Notes: generated by a model not told the origin, from the letters alone. 8,632 nt of DNA from an uncultured Bacilli bacterium (GCA_947628685.1 CANRAT010000055.1:1-8632); one strand, 5' to 3'; shown: positions 1 through 7,201, counted from the stretch's first letter. Made by a program: numbers and translations.

Positions 1-36
1 ATAACTAAATTTCACTAATATATTACCAAAAAAGCG

Positions 37-75
37 AAAAAAATGGAAGCTTTTTTTTATTTTTTCTCCCATTTT
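37..75 (-). terminator. Intrinsic terminator downstream of the Nudix gene
   Basis: Read on the minus strand, AAAATGGGAG (75-66) can pair with CTTCCATTTT (49-40) to give a 10-bp stem with one G-U wobble. The T run continues to 37, and another T run lies at 33-28. A second pairing, AAAAAAGC (28-35) with GCTTTTTT (49-56), gives a T tract on the plus strand, so a convergent gene left of the window could share the site. It lies about 115 bp past the Nudix stop; 77-190 holds only A/T runs and no gene. It is the natural end of the ABC-F/rsgA/HAD/Nudix operon. Seen by eye, no folding energy computed. Confidence 0.65.
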
Positions 76-190
76 CTTTTACATTTGTTATCTTTTTTAG
101 TTAATATGACATTTACTTTTCATTCAACTAAATTTTTACAATTTTTTTAAAAAACACTGAAATTATAATAATTTTTTATAAAATCACCTA

Positions 191-718
191 TTAAAAATTT
201 AAATCTTTTGACATTTCCTTATATATACTAAATAAATTTAGCATTTCTTTTGCAATTCCATGTTCATCTCCATATTTTTTAGCATTTTTTTTAAGTTCAT
301 CTTCCACATTTGATAATGGGATATATCTTAATTCAAAATTCCCTTTTTTCTCATTTTCAGTTAACTTTAAGTTATTTAAATTTGGTTTTTCATCTGTTTT
401 AACTTCATAATAATATATTTCAATTTTTTTATTACGATTTTTTTCTGGCCAATCTTTGTAATATCCAATTGCACATGAAAATGGATCTAAATTTGATAAA
501 TTTAATTTCATTCCTGTTTCTTCTTCTATTTCTCTATTCACTGTTTGAATTAGTTTTTCGTTTAATTCTTGAGTTCCACCTAGAAATTGATATTCATTAT
601 GTGAATATCCAAGTAATATTTCATTTTTAGAATTAATTAATAATATTTTTACTTTTCTAACTAAATCTGTAATATCTTCGTCTTTTAGATTGTTAACATT
701 TGTTATAATTTTTTTCAT
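191..718 (-). CDS. Nudix hydrolase
   Basis: A 175-residue single-domain Nudix protein. The Nudix box is complete at residues 48-70 and fits GX5EX7REUXEEXGU: G48, E54, R62-E63, E66-E67 and G69. These glutamates normally bind the Mg2+ or Mn2+ that cleaves a nucleoside diphosphate linked to another group X. The flanking strands (about 21-40 and 100-113) fit the fold. There is no signal peptide or membrane segment, so it is cytosolic. The substrate cannot be read from the sequence; (d)NTP cleaning, dinucleotide or (p)ppGpp hydrolysis are all open. The start at 718 is supported by GGAGA at 726-730, 8 nt upstream. It is the last gene of the operon, 46 bp after the HAD gene, so it is probably cotranscribed. 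The family call is firm, the role is not. Confidence 0.9.
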   Translation of the reverse strand: MKKIITNVNNLKDEDITDLVRKVKILLINSKNEILLGYSHNEYQFLGGTQELNEKLIQTVNREIEEETGMKLNLSNLDPFSCAIGYYKDWPEKNRNKKIEIYYYEVKTDEKPNLNNLKLTENEKKGNFELRYIPLSNVEDELKKNAKKYGDEHGIAKEMLNLFSIYKEMSKDLNF

Positions 719-764
719 TTTATCATCTCCATATATATATTAAAACATATTCTTATTTTTAATA

Positions 765-1604
765 TTACTGTTTATACAACAATTTTTCAAGAAAAACTGC
801 AACACCGTCTTCATCATTTGAAAGTGTTACAAAATCTACTTTATCTTTTATATCTATTGTTGCATTTGAAACTGCAACACTAAATCCTGCTTCTAAAAAC
901 ATAGAAATATCATTTTTATCGTTTCCAATAGCTATTGTATTTTCTATTGGCACTTTTAAATAATTAGCTAAAATTTTTAAGGAACTTCCTTTAGAACAAT
1001 TAACACTAGCTACACTGAACCATTTTTCATAATAAGAATTTTCATCACTTATTTCATCTACTATATTAAGTTTTTTATTTTTAGATATTATATTTTCTAA
1101 TTTATTTATTTTATCACTTGCATCTATAAACATACATTGTTTAATTTTAAAATCTGTTAATTCTTTTTTATAGTTATTTTTATCTAACAATATTTGTTTT
1201 TTATTTCTAATATCCTTAGTGACATATTCAAAATTATCTACTGTTAATATCAGTCTAACATTCATTTGATAAGCATAATCTACTAATTTAATAACTTCAG
1301 TACTATCTATAAAGAAACTTGAAATAACTTCTTTATTTTTACTATCATAAATTTCTGCTCCATTAGATGAGATAATTATATCATCTGCTTTAACCTCTTT
1401 TTTTACATCTAAAGTTTGATATCTTGGACGAGCTGTTGATATAATTATCTTATTTCCAATCTTTTTATTTTCTAAAATTGATTTTTTTGTCCTTTTAGAA
1501 ATCGTCCCATCGCTTCTTTTTAACGTTTCATCACTATCTATAAATATTAAAAGATTTTTATTCTTTTTATTTTCAAGTTTTTTTAAAACATCATTATCTT
1601 TCAT
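765..1604 (-). CDS. HAD superfamily Cof-type phosphatase
   Basis: A 279-residue haloacid dehalogenase-type hydrolase of the Cof/IIB class, expected to dephosphorylate small phosphorylated metabolites such as sugar phosphates, FMN or PLP in the cytosol. Motif I is DSDET with nucleophile D23, acid/base D25 and T27. Motif II is STARPR with T57, motif III is K205 in CSKGSSLK, and motif IV is GNDKND (227-232) followed by the family-typical FSVAVSNA. The C2-type cap lies between about residues 85 and 195. Motif I has Glu where Cof proteins usually have Gly (DxDGT). About 17 charged residues precede the first strand, a longer lead than usual, but the start at 1604 has a GAGGT site at 1611-1615 and no internal Met offers an alternative. 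It begins 12 bp after the rsgA stop. Substrate unknown. Confidence 0.9.
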   Translation of the reverse strand: MKDNDVLKKLENKKNKNLLIFIDSDETLKRSDGTISKRTKKSILENKKIGNKIIISTARPRYQTLDVKKEVKADDIIISSNGAEIYDSKNKEVISSFFIDSTEVIKLVDYAYQMNVRLILTVDNFEYVTKDIRNKKQILLDKNNYKKELTDFKIKQCMFIDASDKINKLENIISKNKKLNIVDEISDENSYYEKWFSVASVNCSKGSSLKILANYLKVPIENTIAIGNDKNDISMFLEAGFSVAVSNATIDIKDKVDFVTLSNDEDGVAVFLEKLLYKQ

Positions 1605-1616
1605 ATAATAACCTCA

Positions 1617-2636
1617 TTACTTAATTAAACTATCAATTATCCTAATATAGCTTTCATATCTATCTTTATTTATTAGTCCCTCTTCTACTTTCCTTTTAAT
1701 AGCACAATCTATATTTTTCTCTTTATAATGAAGACAATCTTTGTATTTACATTTTTCATCTATATTTTTAAATTCTTTAAAATAATTTTCTATTTCTTTA
1801 ACGCTAAATGATGATACATCCAAGCTTCTTATACCTGGTGTATCTATTATTGATGAATTTTTATCCCAAATATAATATTTAGAAGTTGTAGTCGTATGCT
1901 TTCCCCTATTACTTTTATTACTTAAACATCCCGTTTTAATTTCATTATTTTCCATAATTGCATTTATCAATGAAGATTTACCAACGCCACTATTTCCAAC
2001 AAATATAGCTTGTTTATTTTTAATATATTCTTTTAAAGTTTCTATACCAATGTTATCATAAGTAGAAGTTTCAACTACAGGTATTTTTATTTTTCTATAA
2101 ATATCTAAAATATTATCTTCATCTGTTTTTAAATCACATTTATTTAAACATATTAAAACAGGTATATTATTATTTTGCAATACCATTAAATATCTATCTA
2201 TAAACTTTGGATGTAATGGTGGATTTTTTGCTGCAACAACAATGACTGCAATATCAACATTAGCTGCGATATTTTTAGTTAGTCCAACATCATCCAATCT
2301 TGTCATATCCTTTTTTATTCTTGATAATAAAGATGTTCTTTTTACTAAATTTGTTATTACATATTTATCATTTTGTTTTTCTAAAACAACTTTATCACCT
2401 GGAAAAACAACCTGATTGCAAACTATATTTAAATCTTTTCTTATTTTAGCTATAACTAAATTATCTTTATATAAGATATAAGCATCATTATATCTTACTT
2501 CTATAACAATTCCATAATCAGTTGAACTATTAACTATAAACTCATCAATATTTTTTATAGTTTTTTTCTTTGCACTATTTTTCTTATCTATACTTTTTTT
2601 AGTTTTAAAACTATCAAATGAGTTATAATGTGGCAT
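1617..2636 (-). CDS. rsgA: Ribosome small subunit-dependent GTPase RsgA
   Basis: A 339-residue circularly permuted GTPase that binds the 30S subunit and checks the decoding centre late in assembly; in other bacteria it is inhibited by (p)ppGpp. Domains run in the family order: an OB-fold at about 40-100, then G4 NKCD (165-168), G1 P-loop GNSGVGKSS (214-222), G2 around GKHTTTT (245-251), G3 DTPG (265-268), and a C-terminal zinc site with C296, C301, H303 and C311. The lysine-rich N-terminal stretch (about 10-30) ahead of the OB-fold is longer than in typical Firmicute RsgA. The start at 2636 is fixed by a perfect AAGGAGG at 2641-2647, which overlaps the stop codon of the upstream ABC-F gene. 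Identification is secure. Confidence 0.97.
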   Translation of the reverse strand: MPHYNSFDSFKTKKSIDKKNSAKKKTIKNIDEFIVNSSTDYGIVIEVRYNDAYILYKDNLVIAKIRKDLNIVCNQVVFPGDKVVLEKQNDKYVITNLVKRTSLLSRIKKDMTRLDDVGLTKNIAANVDIAVIVVAAKNPPLHPKFIDRYLMVLQNNNIPVLICLNKCDLKTDEDNILDIYRKIKIPVVETSTYDNIGIETLKEYIKNKQAIFVGNSGVGKSSLINAIMENNEIKTGCLSNKSNRGKHTTTTSKYYIWDKNSSIIDTPGIRSLDVSSFSVKEIENYFKEFKNIDEKCKYKDCLHYKEKNIDCAIKRKVEEGLINKDRYESYIRIIDSLIK

Positions 2637-2640
2637 ATTA

Positions 2641-2647
2641 CCTCCTT
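2641..2647 (-). promoter_or_regulatory. rsgA ribosome binding site overlapping the ABC-F stop codon
   Basis: AAGGAGG on the minus strand lies 4 nt before the rsgA ATG, and its first two bases are the last two of the ABC-F TAA stop (2646-2648). A ribosome ending ABC-F therefore covers this site, which suggests translational coupling of the two ribosome-associated proteins. Confidence 0.85.
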
Positions 2648-4274
2648 AATTTTTTGAATTTAAAATTTCAAAATGTTCTACTATACTTTTATCATAATAA
2701 ACTATTTTTCCACTTGGCAACATCAAAATTCTATCTATTTTTAAATTATCTACAAATTCTAAATTGTGAGATACTACTAACATAGTTCCCTTGAAATTTT
2801 TAAATGTATTAGCTATTATGCTTTGAGTTTTAGTATCTAAATGATTAGTTGGCTCATCAAGTATTAAAAAATTAGAGCCTATTAAAGATAATTTAGCAAG
2901 TGCGACACGACTTCTTTCTCCAGGAGATAATACTGATATTTTTTTAAATACATCATCTCCATAAAATAAGAATCTTCCAAGTGTATTTCTTAAATCTTTT
3001 TCACCTATATTTAAATCAGAAAAATTTTCTAAAATAGTTTTATCTTCATATAATAATTCGTGTTCTTGAGCATAGTATCCAATATCCATTTTATTACCAA
3101 TTTCTATACTTCCTAAATCAGGTTTTAAATATCCTATTATTAATTTAAGTAAAGTTGATTTACCAACTCCATTTTCTCCTACTATTAAAAATTTTTCACC
3201 TTTTGATAATTCAAAACTCAAATTATCTATTATATTTTTGGTTTCGTTTTTATTATATTTAAAACATAAATTATTTACTCTTAATGGAATTTTATTACCT
3301 TCTTTATTCATATTTATATTAATTTTAGCATCTTTTAAATTAGGTGCGATATCTATTTTATTTTTTAGTAATTTATCCAATTTCTTTTCTCTATCTTGAG
3401 CCATTTTCTTTCTTTTTCCAGATGAATTTGAATACTTATCTATGATTGCTCTTAGTTTATCTTCTTCTTTTTGTTCTATTTTAGCTTGTCTTATTAAAAT
3501 TTCTTCTTTTATCTTTTTTAAACGTAAAAAATTATCGTAATTGCCATCATACATTTCAAAAGTTTTTTTCCTTTTATCTAGAAACAATATTTTAGTTGTT
3601 ATCTCATTTAGAAATGAAGTATCGTGTGAAATTACAAAAACACTACCTTTATAATTTTTTATATAATTTGTAACATAATCTTTAGTATTATTATCAAGAT
3701 GATTAGTAGGTTCATCTAAAAGTAGAATCTCTGGATTTGAATATAAAAGTCTAGCAAATGCAACTTTAGATTTTTGACCACCAGAAATGTTTTTAATTTT
3801 ACTATCTAAAAGAGATGATGAAATATTCATTCCATCTATTATCTTTAAAAGTGTACTTTCTGCATTATAGGAATCAAAATATTCCAATTCATAGTGAACT
3901 TTGTTAATTTTTTTATATATTAAATTTAACTTTTTTAAATCTTTTGTATTTGATAATTCTAAATAAAGTGATTCTAACTTTTTATTAAGTTCATCTATTG
4001 GACGAGCTTGCATTAAAAATTCCATTACAGTTATATCAGCATCTTCAATTTCATCTGTTATTATTTGTGGTAGAAAACCTATTCTCTTTTTACTTTCAAA
4101 AGTTATTTTACCTTGTGTTGGAGCAATATCACCTAAAATAATTTTTAAAAATGTAGATTTACCACTACCATTAACTCCAACTATACCAACTTTTTCATTT
4201 TCTTTTATGTACAGATTAACATCTTTAAATAATTCCTGCATTCCAAATGACATAGATAGATTTTTTATTTGCAT
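2646..4274 (-). CDS. ABC-F family ATPase (ribosome-associated)
   Basis: A 542-residue soluble protein with two ABC ATPase domains and no membrane segment, the layout of ABC-F translation factors and ribosome-protection proteins. Domain 1: Walker A GVNGSGKST (33-41), signature ISGGQ (163-167), Walker B ILLLDEP with catalytic E188, H-loop H217. Domain 2: Walker A GENGVGKST (366-374), signature LSPGE (449-453), Walker B FLILDEP with E474, H503. Both Walker B motifs continue into the DEPTNHLD hallmark. The lysine-rich linker (about 250-325) is the part that enters the tRNA exit or P site in known members. Whether it is a housekeeping factor (EttA/Uup/YdiF-like) or an antibiotic-protection factor cannot be told from motifs. 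The start at 4274 has AAGGGA at 4283-4288. It is first in the operon, behind its own promoter and a leader of about 85 nt. Confidence 0.95.
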   Translation of the reverse strand: MQIKNLSMSFGMQELFKDVNLYIKENEKVGIVGVNGSGKSTFLKIILGDIAPTQGKITFESKKRIGFLPQIITDEIEDADITVMEFLMQARPIDELNKKLESLYLELSNTKDLKKLNLIYKKINKVHYELEYFDSYNAESTLLKIIDGMNISSSLLDSKIKNISGGQKSKVAFARLLYSNPEILLLDEPTNHLDNNTKDYVTNYIKNYKGSVFVISHDTSFLNEITTKILFLDKRKKTFEMYDGNYDNFLRLKKIKEEILIRQAKIEQKEEDKLRAIIDKYSNSSGKRKKMAQDREKKLDKLLKNKIDIAPNLKDAKININMNKEGNKIPLRVNNLCFKYNKNETKNIIDNLSFELSKGEKFLIVGENGVGKSTLLKLIIGYLKPDLGSIEIGNKMDIGYYAQEHELLYEDKTILENFSDLNIGEKDLRNTLGRFLFYGDDVFKKISVLSPGERSRVALAKLSLIGSNFLILDEPTNHLDTKTQSIIANTFKNFKGTMLVVSHNLEFVDNLKIDRILMLPSGKIVYYDKSIVEHFEILNSKN

Positions 4275-4312
4275 ACTATCATCCCTTTATGAAGATTATT
4301 TCCAATTTCATC

Positions 4313-4337
4313 AGTTATTCTAATTTTTTGAATAACT
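4313..4337 (-). repeat. Dyad / stem-loop in the ABC-F leader
   Basis: AGTTATTC (4313-4320) and GAATAACT (4330-4337) form a perfect 8-bp inverted repeat around a 9-nt A/T loop. It lies about 22-46 nt after the predicted ABC-F start of transcription. No U run follows it on the minus strand, so it is not a simple terminator. It could be an RNA hairpin in the leader or a DNA operator for a dimeric regulator. Confidence 0.55.
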
Positions 4338-4365
4338 TAATTTTTAATTTAAAATATTTAATTAA

Positions 4366-4394
4366 ATTATATCACGTATAATATTATTAGTAAA
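4366..4394 (-). promoter_or_regulatory. Predicted sigma-70-type promoter for the ABC-F/rsgA/HAD/Nudix operon
   Basis: On the minus strand the -35 is TTTACT (4394-4389), the spacer is 17 bp, and the -10 is a consensus TATAAT (4371-4366) preceded by TGA, which makes an extended -10 (TGnTATAAT). Transcription would start near 4359, giving a leader of about 85 nt. The consensus -10, extended element and ideal spacing make this the strongest promoter match seen in the window. Confidence 0.65.
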
Positions 4395-4418
4395 TGAAAG
4401 AAATTATAAATCATTTAT

Positions 4419-4447
4419 TTGATTTAAAAATAAATTTAATATATAAT
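4419..4447 (+). promoter_or_regulatory. Predicted sigma-70-type promoter for maf
   Basis: TTGATT (4419-4424), a 17-bp spacer, and consensus TATAAT (4442-4447). The start point would fall near 4454, at the first base of the maf SD, leaving a leader of only about 10 nt. It stands back to back with the ABC-F promoter, with 24 bp between the two -35 boxes. Confidence 0.55.
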
Positions 4448-4453
4448 TATTTT

Positions 4454-4459
4454 GGTGAT
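4454..4459 (+). promoter_or_regulatory. Unusual maf ribosome binding site
   Basis: GGTGAT lies 4 nt before the maf ATG. It can pair with the extreme end of the anti-SD (AUCACC) rather than the usual CCUCC core, which puts it in normal register for the start codon despite the short gap. It decides the maf start at 4464. Confidence 0.5.
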
Positions 4460-4463
4460 ATAA

Positions 4464-5057
4464 ATGAAATTAACTTTAGCAAGTACATCAAAATTTAAAA
4501 GTGATATTATGAATAAGGCAAAATTAAATCATTTTCTTATAGAAAGTGATTTTGAAGAGATTTCATCTAACTTTAATGATGTATATAAATATGTAGAAGA
4601 TATAGCTTTAGGTAAAGCTATGAGTGTTTTAAATAAAGTTGATAATGGTATTATACTTGGGCTTGATACTATTGTTTATGTAGATGGAAAAATTTTAGAG
4701 AAGCCAAAAGATTTAGGTGAAGTAAGAAAGTTTTTAAGACTTTGTTCAAACAATACTACATCTGTTATAACTGGTATTGCCATGATTAATAAAGATACTA
4801 ATGAAATTATTAAAGATACTGCAAAAACAAAAGTAACACTTAGAAATTTAAGTGATAAAGATATTGAATATTATGTAGAAAATGAGCCAGATAAAATGTA
4901 TGTATCAGGTTTTGTAATTGAAACTGTTATATCTAACTTTATAGAAAAAATAAATGGTAGCTATTATAACATACTAGGTATTCCTGTTGAAACTATATAT
5001 AAACATTTAGAAGAACTTAATATACATTTATATGATTTAGAAAAAGATAAGAACTAA
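4464..5057 (+). CDS. maf: Maf-type nucleoside triphosphate pyrophosphatase, divergent
   Basis: A 197-residue Maf/YhdE-fold protein, a family that hydrolyses dTTP/UTP or modified nucleotides to the monophosphate plus pyrophosphate and is linked to septum inhibition. Recognisable parts are the N-terminal LASTSK (5-10), SDFEEISS (28-35), IALGKA with K51, the LGLDTIVY strand with catalytic-type D68, K80-P81, VITG (101-104), DK (143-144) and NGSYYNILGIP (164-174). Two signatures are altered. The family's SPRR loop reads TSKFK, with Lys for Arg, and DKAGAYGIQG reads DKMYVSGFVI, so the conserved Gln is replaced by Val. It may have a shifted substrate or reduced activity. It is the only plus-strand gene here, has its own promoter, and ends in a shared terminator against the GNAT gene. 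Confidence 0.88.
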   Translation: MKLTLASTSKFKSDIMNKAKLNHFLIESDFEEISSNFNDVYKYVEDIALGKAMSVLNKVDNGIILGLDTIVYVDGKILEKPKDLGEVRKFLRLCSNNTTSVITGIAMINKDTNEIIKDTAKTKVTLRNLSDKDIEYYVENEPDKMYVSGFVIETVISNFIEKINGSYYNILGIPVETIYKHLEELNIHLYDLEKDKN

Positions 5058-5069
5058 CTCTTATCTTTT
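5042..5069. terminator. Bidirectional intrinsic terminator between maf and GNAT
   Basis: AAAAGATAAGA (5042-5052) and TCTTATCTTTT (5059-5069) are perfect 11-bp complements with a 6-nt loop ACTAAC. The A run on the left and T run on the right provide a U tract in either direction. The loop contains the maf TAA (5055-5057) and the reverse complement of the GNAT TAG (5054-5056), so both genes end inside it. The stem has few G-C pairs, so its strength is uncertain. Confidence 0.7.
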
Positions 5070-5581
5070 AACTTTATTATATAACTTGTACTTGTTCCAT
5101 CTTTTGTTTTATAATTTAGAATATCTTTTTTACCACCATTTTTTAAAATAATTTTTATAGATTTAATATTGTCATCACTTGCATTTATTCTAACTTTATC
5201 AAAACCTAAGATACTAGCTTCATCAAGAGCTAAAGCAAGTATTTTATTTCCATATCCTAATCCCCTTTTAGACATTCTTATTTTATAAAATATTTGACTT
5301 CCAAAATTTATCCAATAATCATTTAAAGTTGTCCTTATTCCTACTTCTCCTATGGGAATATTTTTTTTAAATAAAATGTATCTATTAGTTGTGGTATTTA
5401 ATTCTTTATTAATTATTTTTTCTTCTTTTATATAGTTTTCACATATTTTTTTAAATTCTTCAAAACTTACTCCATTTAAAATATTTATAGATCCTAATTC
5501 TTTTTTAGATATATCTTGATACATAAGATAAACAGATTTATTTATACATTTTTTGAGTGGTACTAACTTAAAATCATTCAT
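5054..5581 (-). CDS. GNAT family N-acetyltransferase
   Basis: A 175-residue cytosolic GNAT protein that should transfer acetyl from acetyl-CoA to an amine on an unknown acceptor. The acetyl-CoA pyrophosphate loop is RGLGYG (106-111), at the start of the long helix to about 124. Motif B shows N138, S141 and KNGGK (147-151). The stretch LNDYWINFGSQIFYKIR just before the loop resembles the COG3981 group of predicted acetyltransferases (recalled, not searched). The start at 5581 has AAGGA at 5592-5596, spaced 10 nt. It lies 38 bp after the last exporter permease with no terminator seen between, so it is probably the last gene of that operon. Its 3' end overlaps maf by 4 bp, tail to tail. Acetylation of an exported compound is possible but only suggested by position. 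Confidence 0.88.
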   Translation of the reverse strand: MNDFKLVPLKKCINKSVYLMYQDISKKELGSINILNGVSFEEFKKICENYIKEEKIINKELNTTTNRYILFKKNIPIGEVGIRTTLNDYWINFGSQIFYKIRMSKRGLGYGNKILALALDEASILGFDKVRINASDDNIKSIKIILKNGGKKDILNYKTKDGTSTSYIIKLKDKS

Positions 5582-5619
5582 TTAATTCATATCCTTATAG
5601 TATTTTAATATTCATACTA

Positions 5620-6396
5620 CTAACTCCCTACACTAGTATATCTTTTCATTCCTATATAAAATATTATTATTGATGGTATTAAATAAATAATAGTTATTAA
5701 TGGAGAAATGATAAGTAATTTATTAATCTCTTTTCCTATTAAAAATAATAAAGGATAATAATTTACAAATCCAAAAGGAATTATAAATGTAAAAAACATA
5801 ACAAATCCTTTTTTAAATATTCCAATTGGATACTGTGCCATGTGCTTCGAACCATCAGTTAATACATTCCTTATTTCTAATCCTTTCACGGTATAAAAAC
5901 AATAAGAGGCTGCAAGAATAAACATTCCAAGAAATATAAATATAGAACTTAAAAGCATGAATATTAAAGTTATTACTTTTTCTATATTCCAATTTACATC
6001 TATATTTATTAAAGCAATTATTAAAACTATTATTGCTTGAAGTACTCTAGATATTCTAATGACACTTAACTTATCACAAAATGCTTGAAGAATTATACTT
6101 CTCGGTCTTAAAAGTAATCTATCAAAAGTACCTTCAACTATTAAATCATCAAAAGTATCTATTCCTCTAAAAAATGTCTCACAAAATGATACTCCAAATT
6201 GTATTATTCCGAATGTAAGAAGTACTTCATATAAAGTAAATCCTCTTATATTAGAAAATTTATCAAATAAACATATTATTGTAAAATAATACCCAAAGAA
6301 TACAAAAAACTGGGATATAAAAGACATTATAAACGACATTTTGTATTCTAATTCACATTTTAAATGCACTTTAAAATATTTAAAATATAAACTCAT
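5620..6396 (-). CDS. ABC-2 exporter permease, second subunit
   Basis: A 258-residue integral membrane protein with about six hydrophobic segments (roughly 22-44, 56-72, 114-132, 142-168, 194-221 and 228-250). Between segments 2 and 3 it carries the family hallmark GTFDRLLLRPRS (89-100), a cytosolic loop expected to meet the ATPase. It belongs to the ABC-2 permease family found as two unequal subunits with a COG4586-type ATPase (COG3694-like; recalled). A Synechocystis system of this type exports methyl viologen, but substrates are mostly unknown. Translation starts 1 nt after the stop of the other permease, from an AAGGAGG that encodes the end of that gene, so the two subunits are very probably made in balance as a heterodimer. 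Confidence 0.88.
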   Translation of the reverse strand: MSLYFKYFKVHLKCELEYKMSFIMSFISQFFVFFGYYFTIICLFDKFSNIRGFTLYEVLLTFGIIQFGVSFCETFFRGIDTFDDLIVEGTFDRLLLRPRSIILQAFCDKLSVIRISRVLQAIIVLIIALINIDVNWNIEKVITLIFMLLSSIFIFLGMFILAASYCFYTVKGLEIRNVLTDGSKHMAQYPIGIFKKGFVMFFTFIIPFGFVNYYPLLFLIGKEINKLLIISPLITIIYLIPSIIIFYIGMKRYTSVGS

Positions 6397-6397
6397 T

Positions 6398-7201
6398 TTA
6401 ACCTCCTTGTATTACTGCTTTCTTTAATGCTTTATTCATAAGTAATTTACCTATAACAAATAATATTATTATCCATATTATTTGCATTAACATGCTTACT
6501 AATCCTTCATTTATACTAATATTCCCAGTATAAAGTCTAAAAGGAAAATCACTTATATATCTAAATGGAAGTATATTTGATATATTTTGCATAAACTTTG
6601 GAAAAAAAGGTATTGGAATTGTAAGACCAGATAATATATCAGCTGTTACCATAAATATGTTTATTACGCCTTTTTCATCTAAAGTAAATAAGCATAAAAC
6701 GTGATATAAAACGACTAACAAAGTCATTAAAATACTTGATAAAGAAATAGCAATAATAAATAAGATAATAATTAACAAATTATAAGTTAAAGTTAAGTTA
6801 TAAGGTTTAGGAAGTATAATAGCAACTACTATAACGGGTAAAAATCTAAGAACTACTTTAGATAATCTGTCTCCAAGTATTTTATGACACCACATAAGAT
6901 ATAAATCTTGTGGTCTTAAAAGTTCGTATGCTATATTTCCATTTTTAATCATATTTATAATTTCTTTATCTTTATACCAAAGATATATTAAAGAAAATAG
7001 ACTTTGTGATAACCATATATAACTTACTAGTTCATTTAACTCCATAGGTGTATTAGAACTACCTGATTCATAGAAGGCTACATAAACAGAAATAAATACA
7101 AATCCAAAGAAAAATTGAGTTATAATTCCAGCTATTGCCTGCGCTCTATACTGAAGACCATTTATAAATTTTAATTTAAAATAAGACAAATATGATTTCA
7201 T
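6398..7201 (-). CDS. ABC-2 exporter permease, first subunit
   Basis: A 267-residue integral membrane protein, homologous in layout to its downstream partner. Hydrophobic segments lie near 23-45, 58-76, 113-130, 140-170, 178-196 and 238-256. Its loop motif KNGNIAYELLRPQDL (86-100) parallels the partner's GTFDRLLLRPRS. It resembles COG4587-type permeases. The start ATG at 7201 overlaps the ATPase stop as ATGA, with GAGG about 10 nt upstream inside the ATPase end. With the ATPase and second permease it should form an inner-membrane exporter in which both permeases are needed. There is no substrate-binding protein gene nearby, which agrees with export rather than uptake. Confidence 0.88.
   Translation of the reverse strand: MKSYLSYFKLKFINGLQYRAQAIAGIITQFFFGFVFISVYVAFYESGSSNTPMELNELVSYIWLSQSLFSLIYLWYKDKEIINMIKNGNIAYELLRPQDLYLMWCHKILGDRLSKVVLRFLPVIVVAIILPKPYNLTLTYNLLIIILFIIAISLSSILMTLLVVLYHVLCLFTLDEKGVINIFMVTADILSGLTIPIPFFPKFMQNISNILPFRYISDFPFRLYTGNISINEGLVSMLMQIIWIIILFVIGKLLMNKALKKAVIQGG
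6402..6408 (-). promoter_or_regulatory. Ribosome binding site inside the end of the upstream permease gene
   Basis: AAGGAGG is read both as the SD of the second permease and as part of the last codons (Gln-Gly-Gly) of the first. It fixes the start at 6396 and couples the two genes. Confidence 0.85.

Noticed and set aside
4377..4382. TATAAT on the plus strand as a second maf promoter
   Set aside because: No -35-like sequence stands at the right distance, and it overlaps the extended -10 region of the opposite promoter.
5598..5619. Inverted repeat TAGTAT/ATACTA between the last permease and GNAT genes as a terminator
   Set aside because: Only 6 bp with a 10-nt A/T loop and no U tract; too weak to split the operon.
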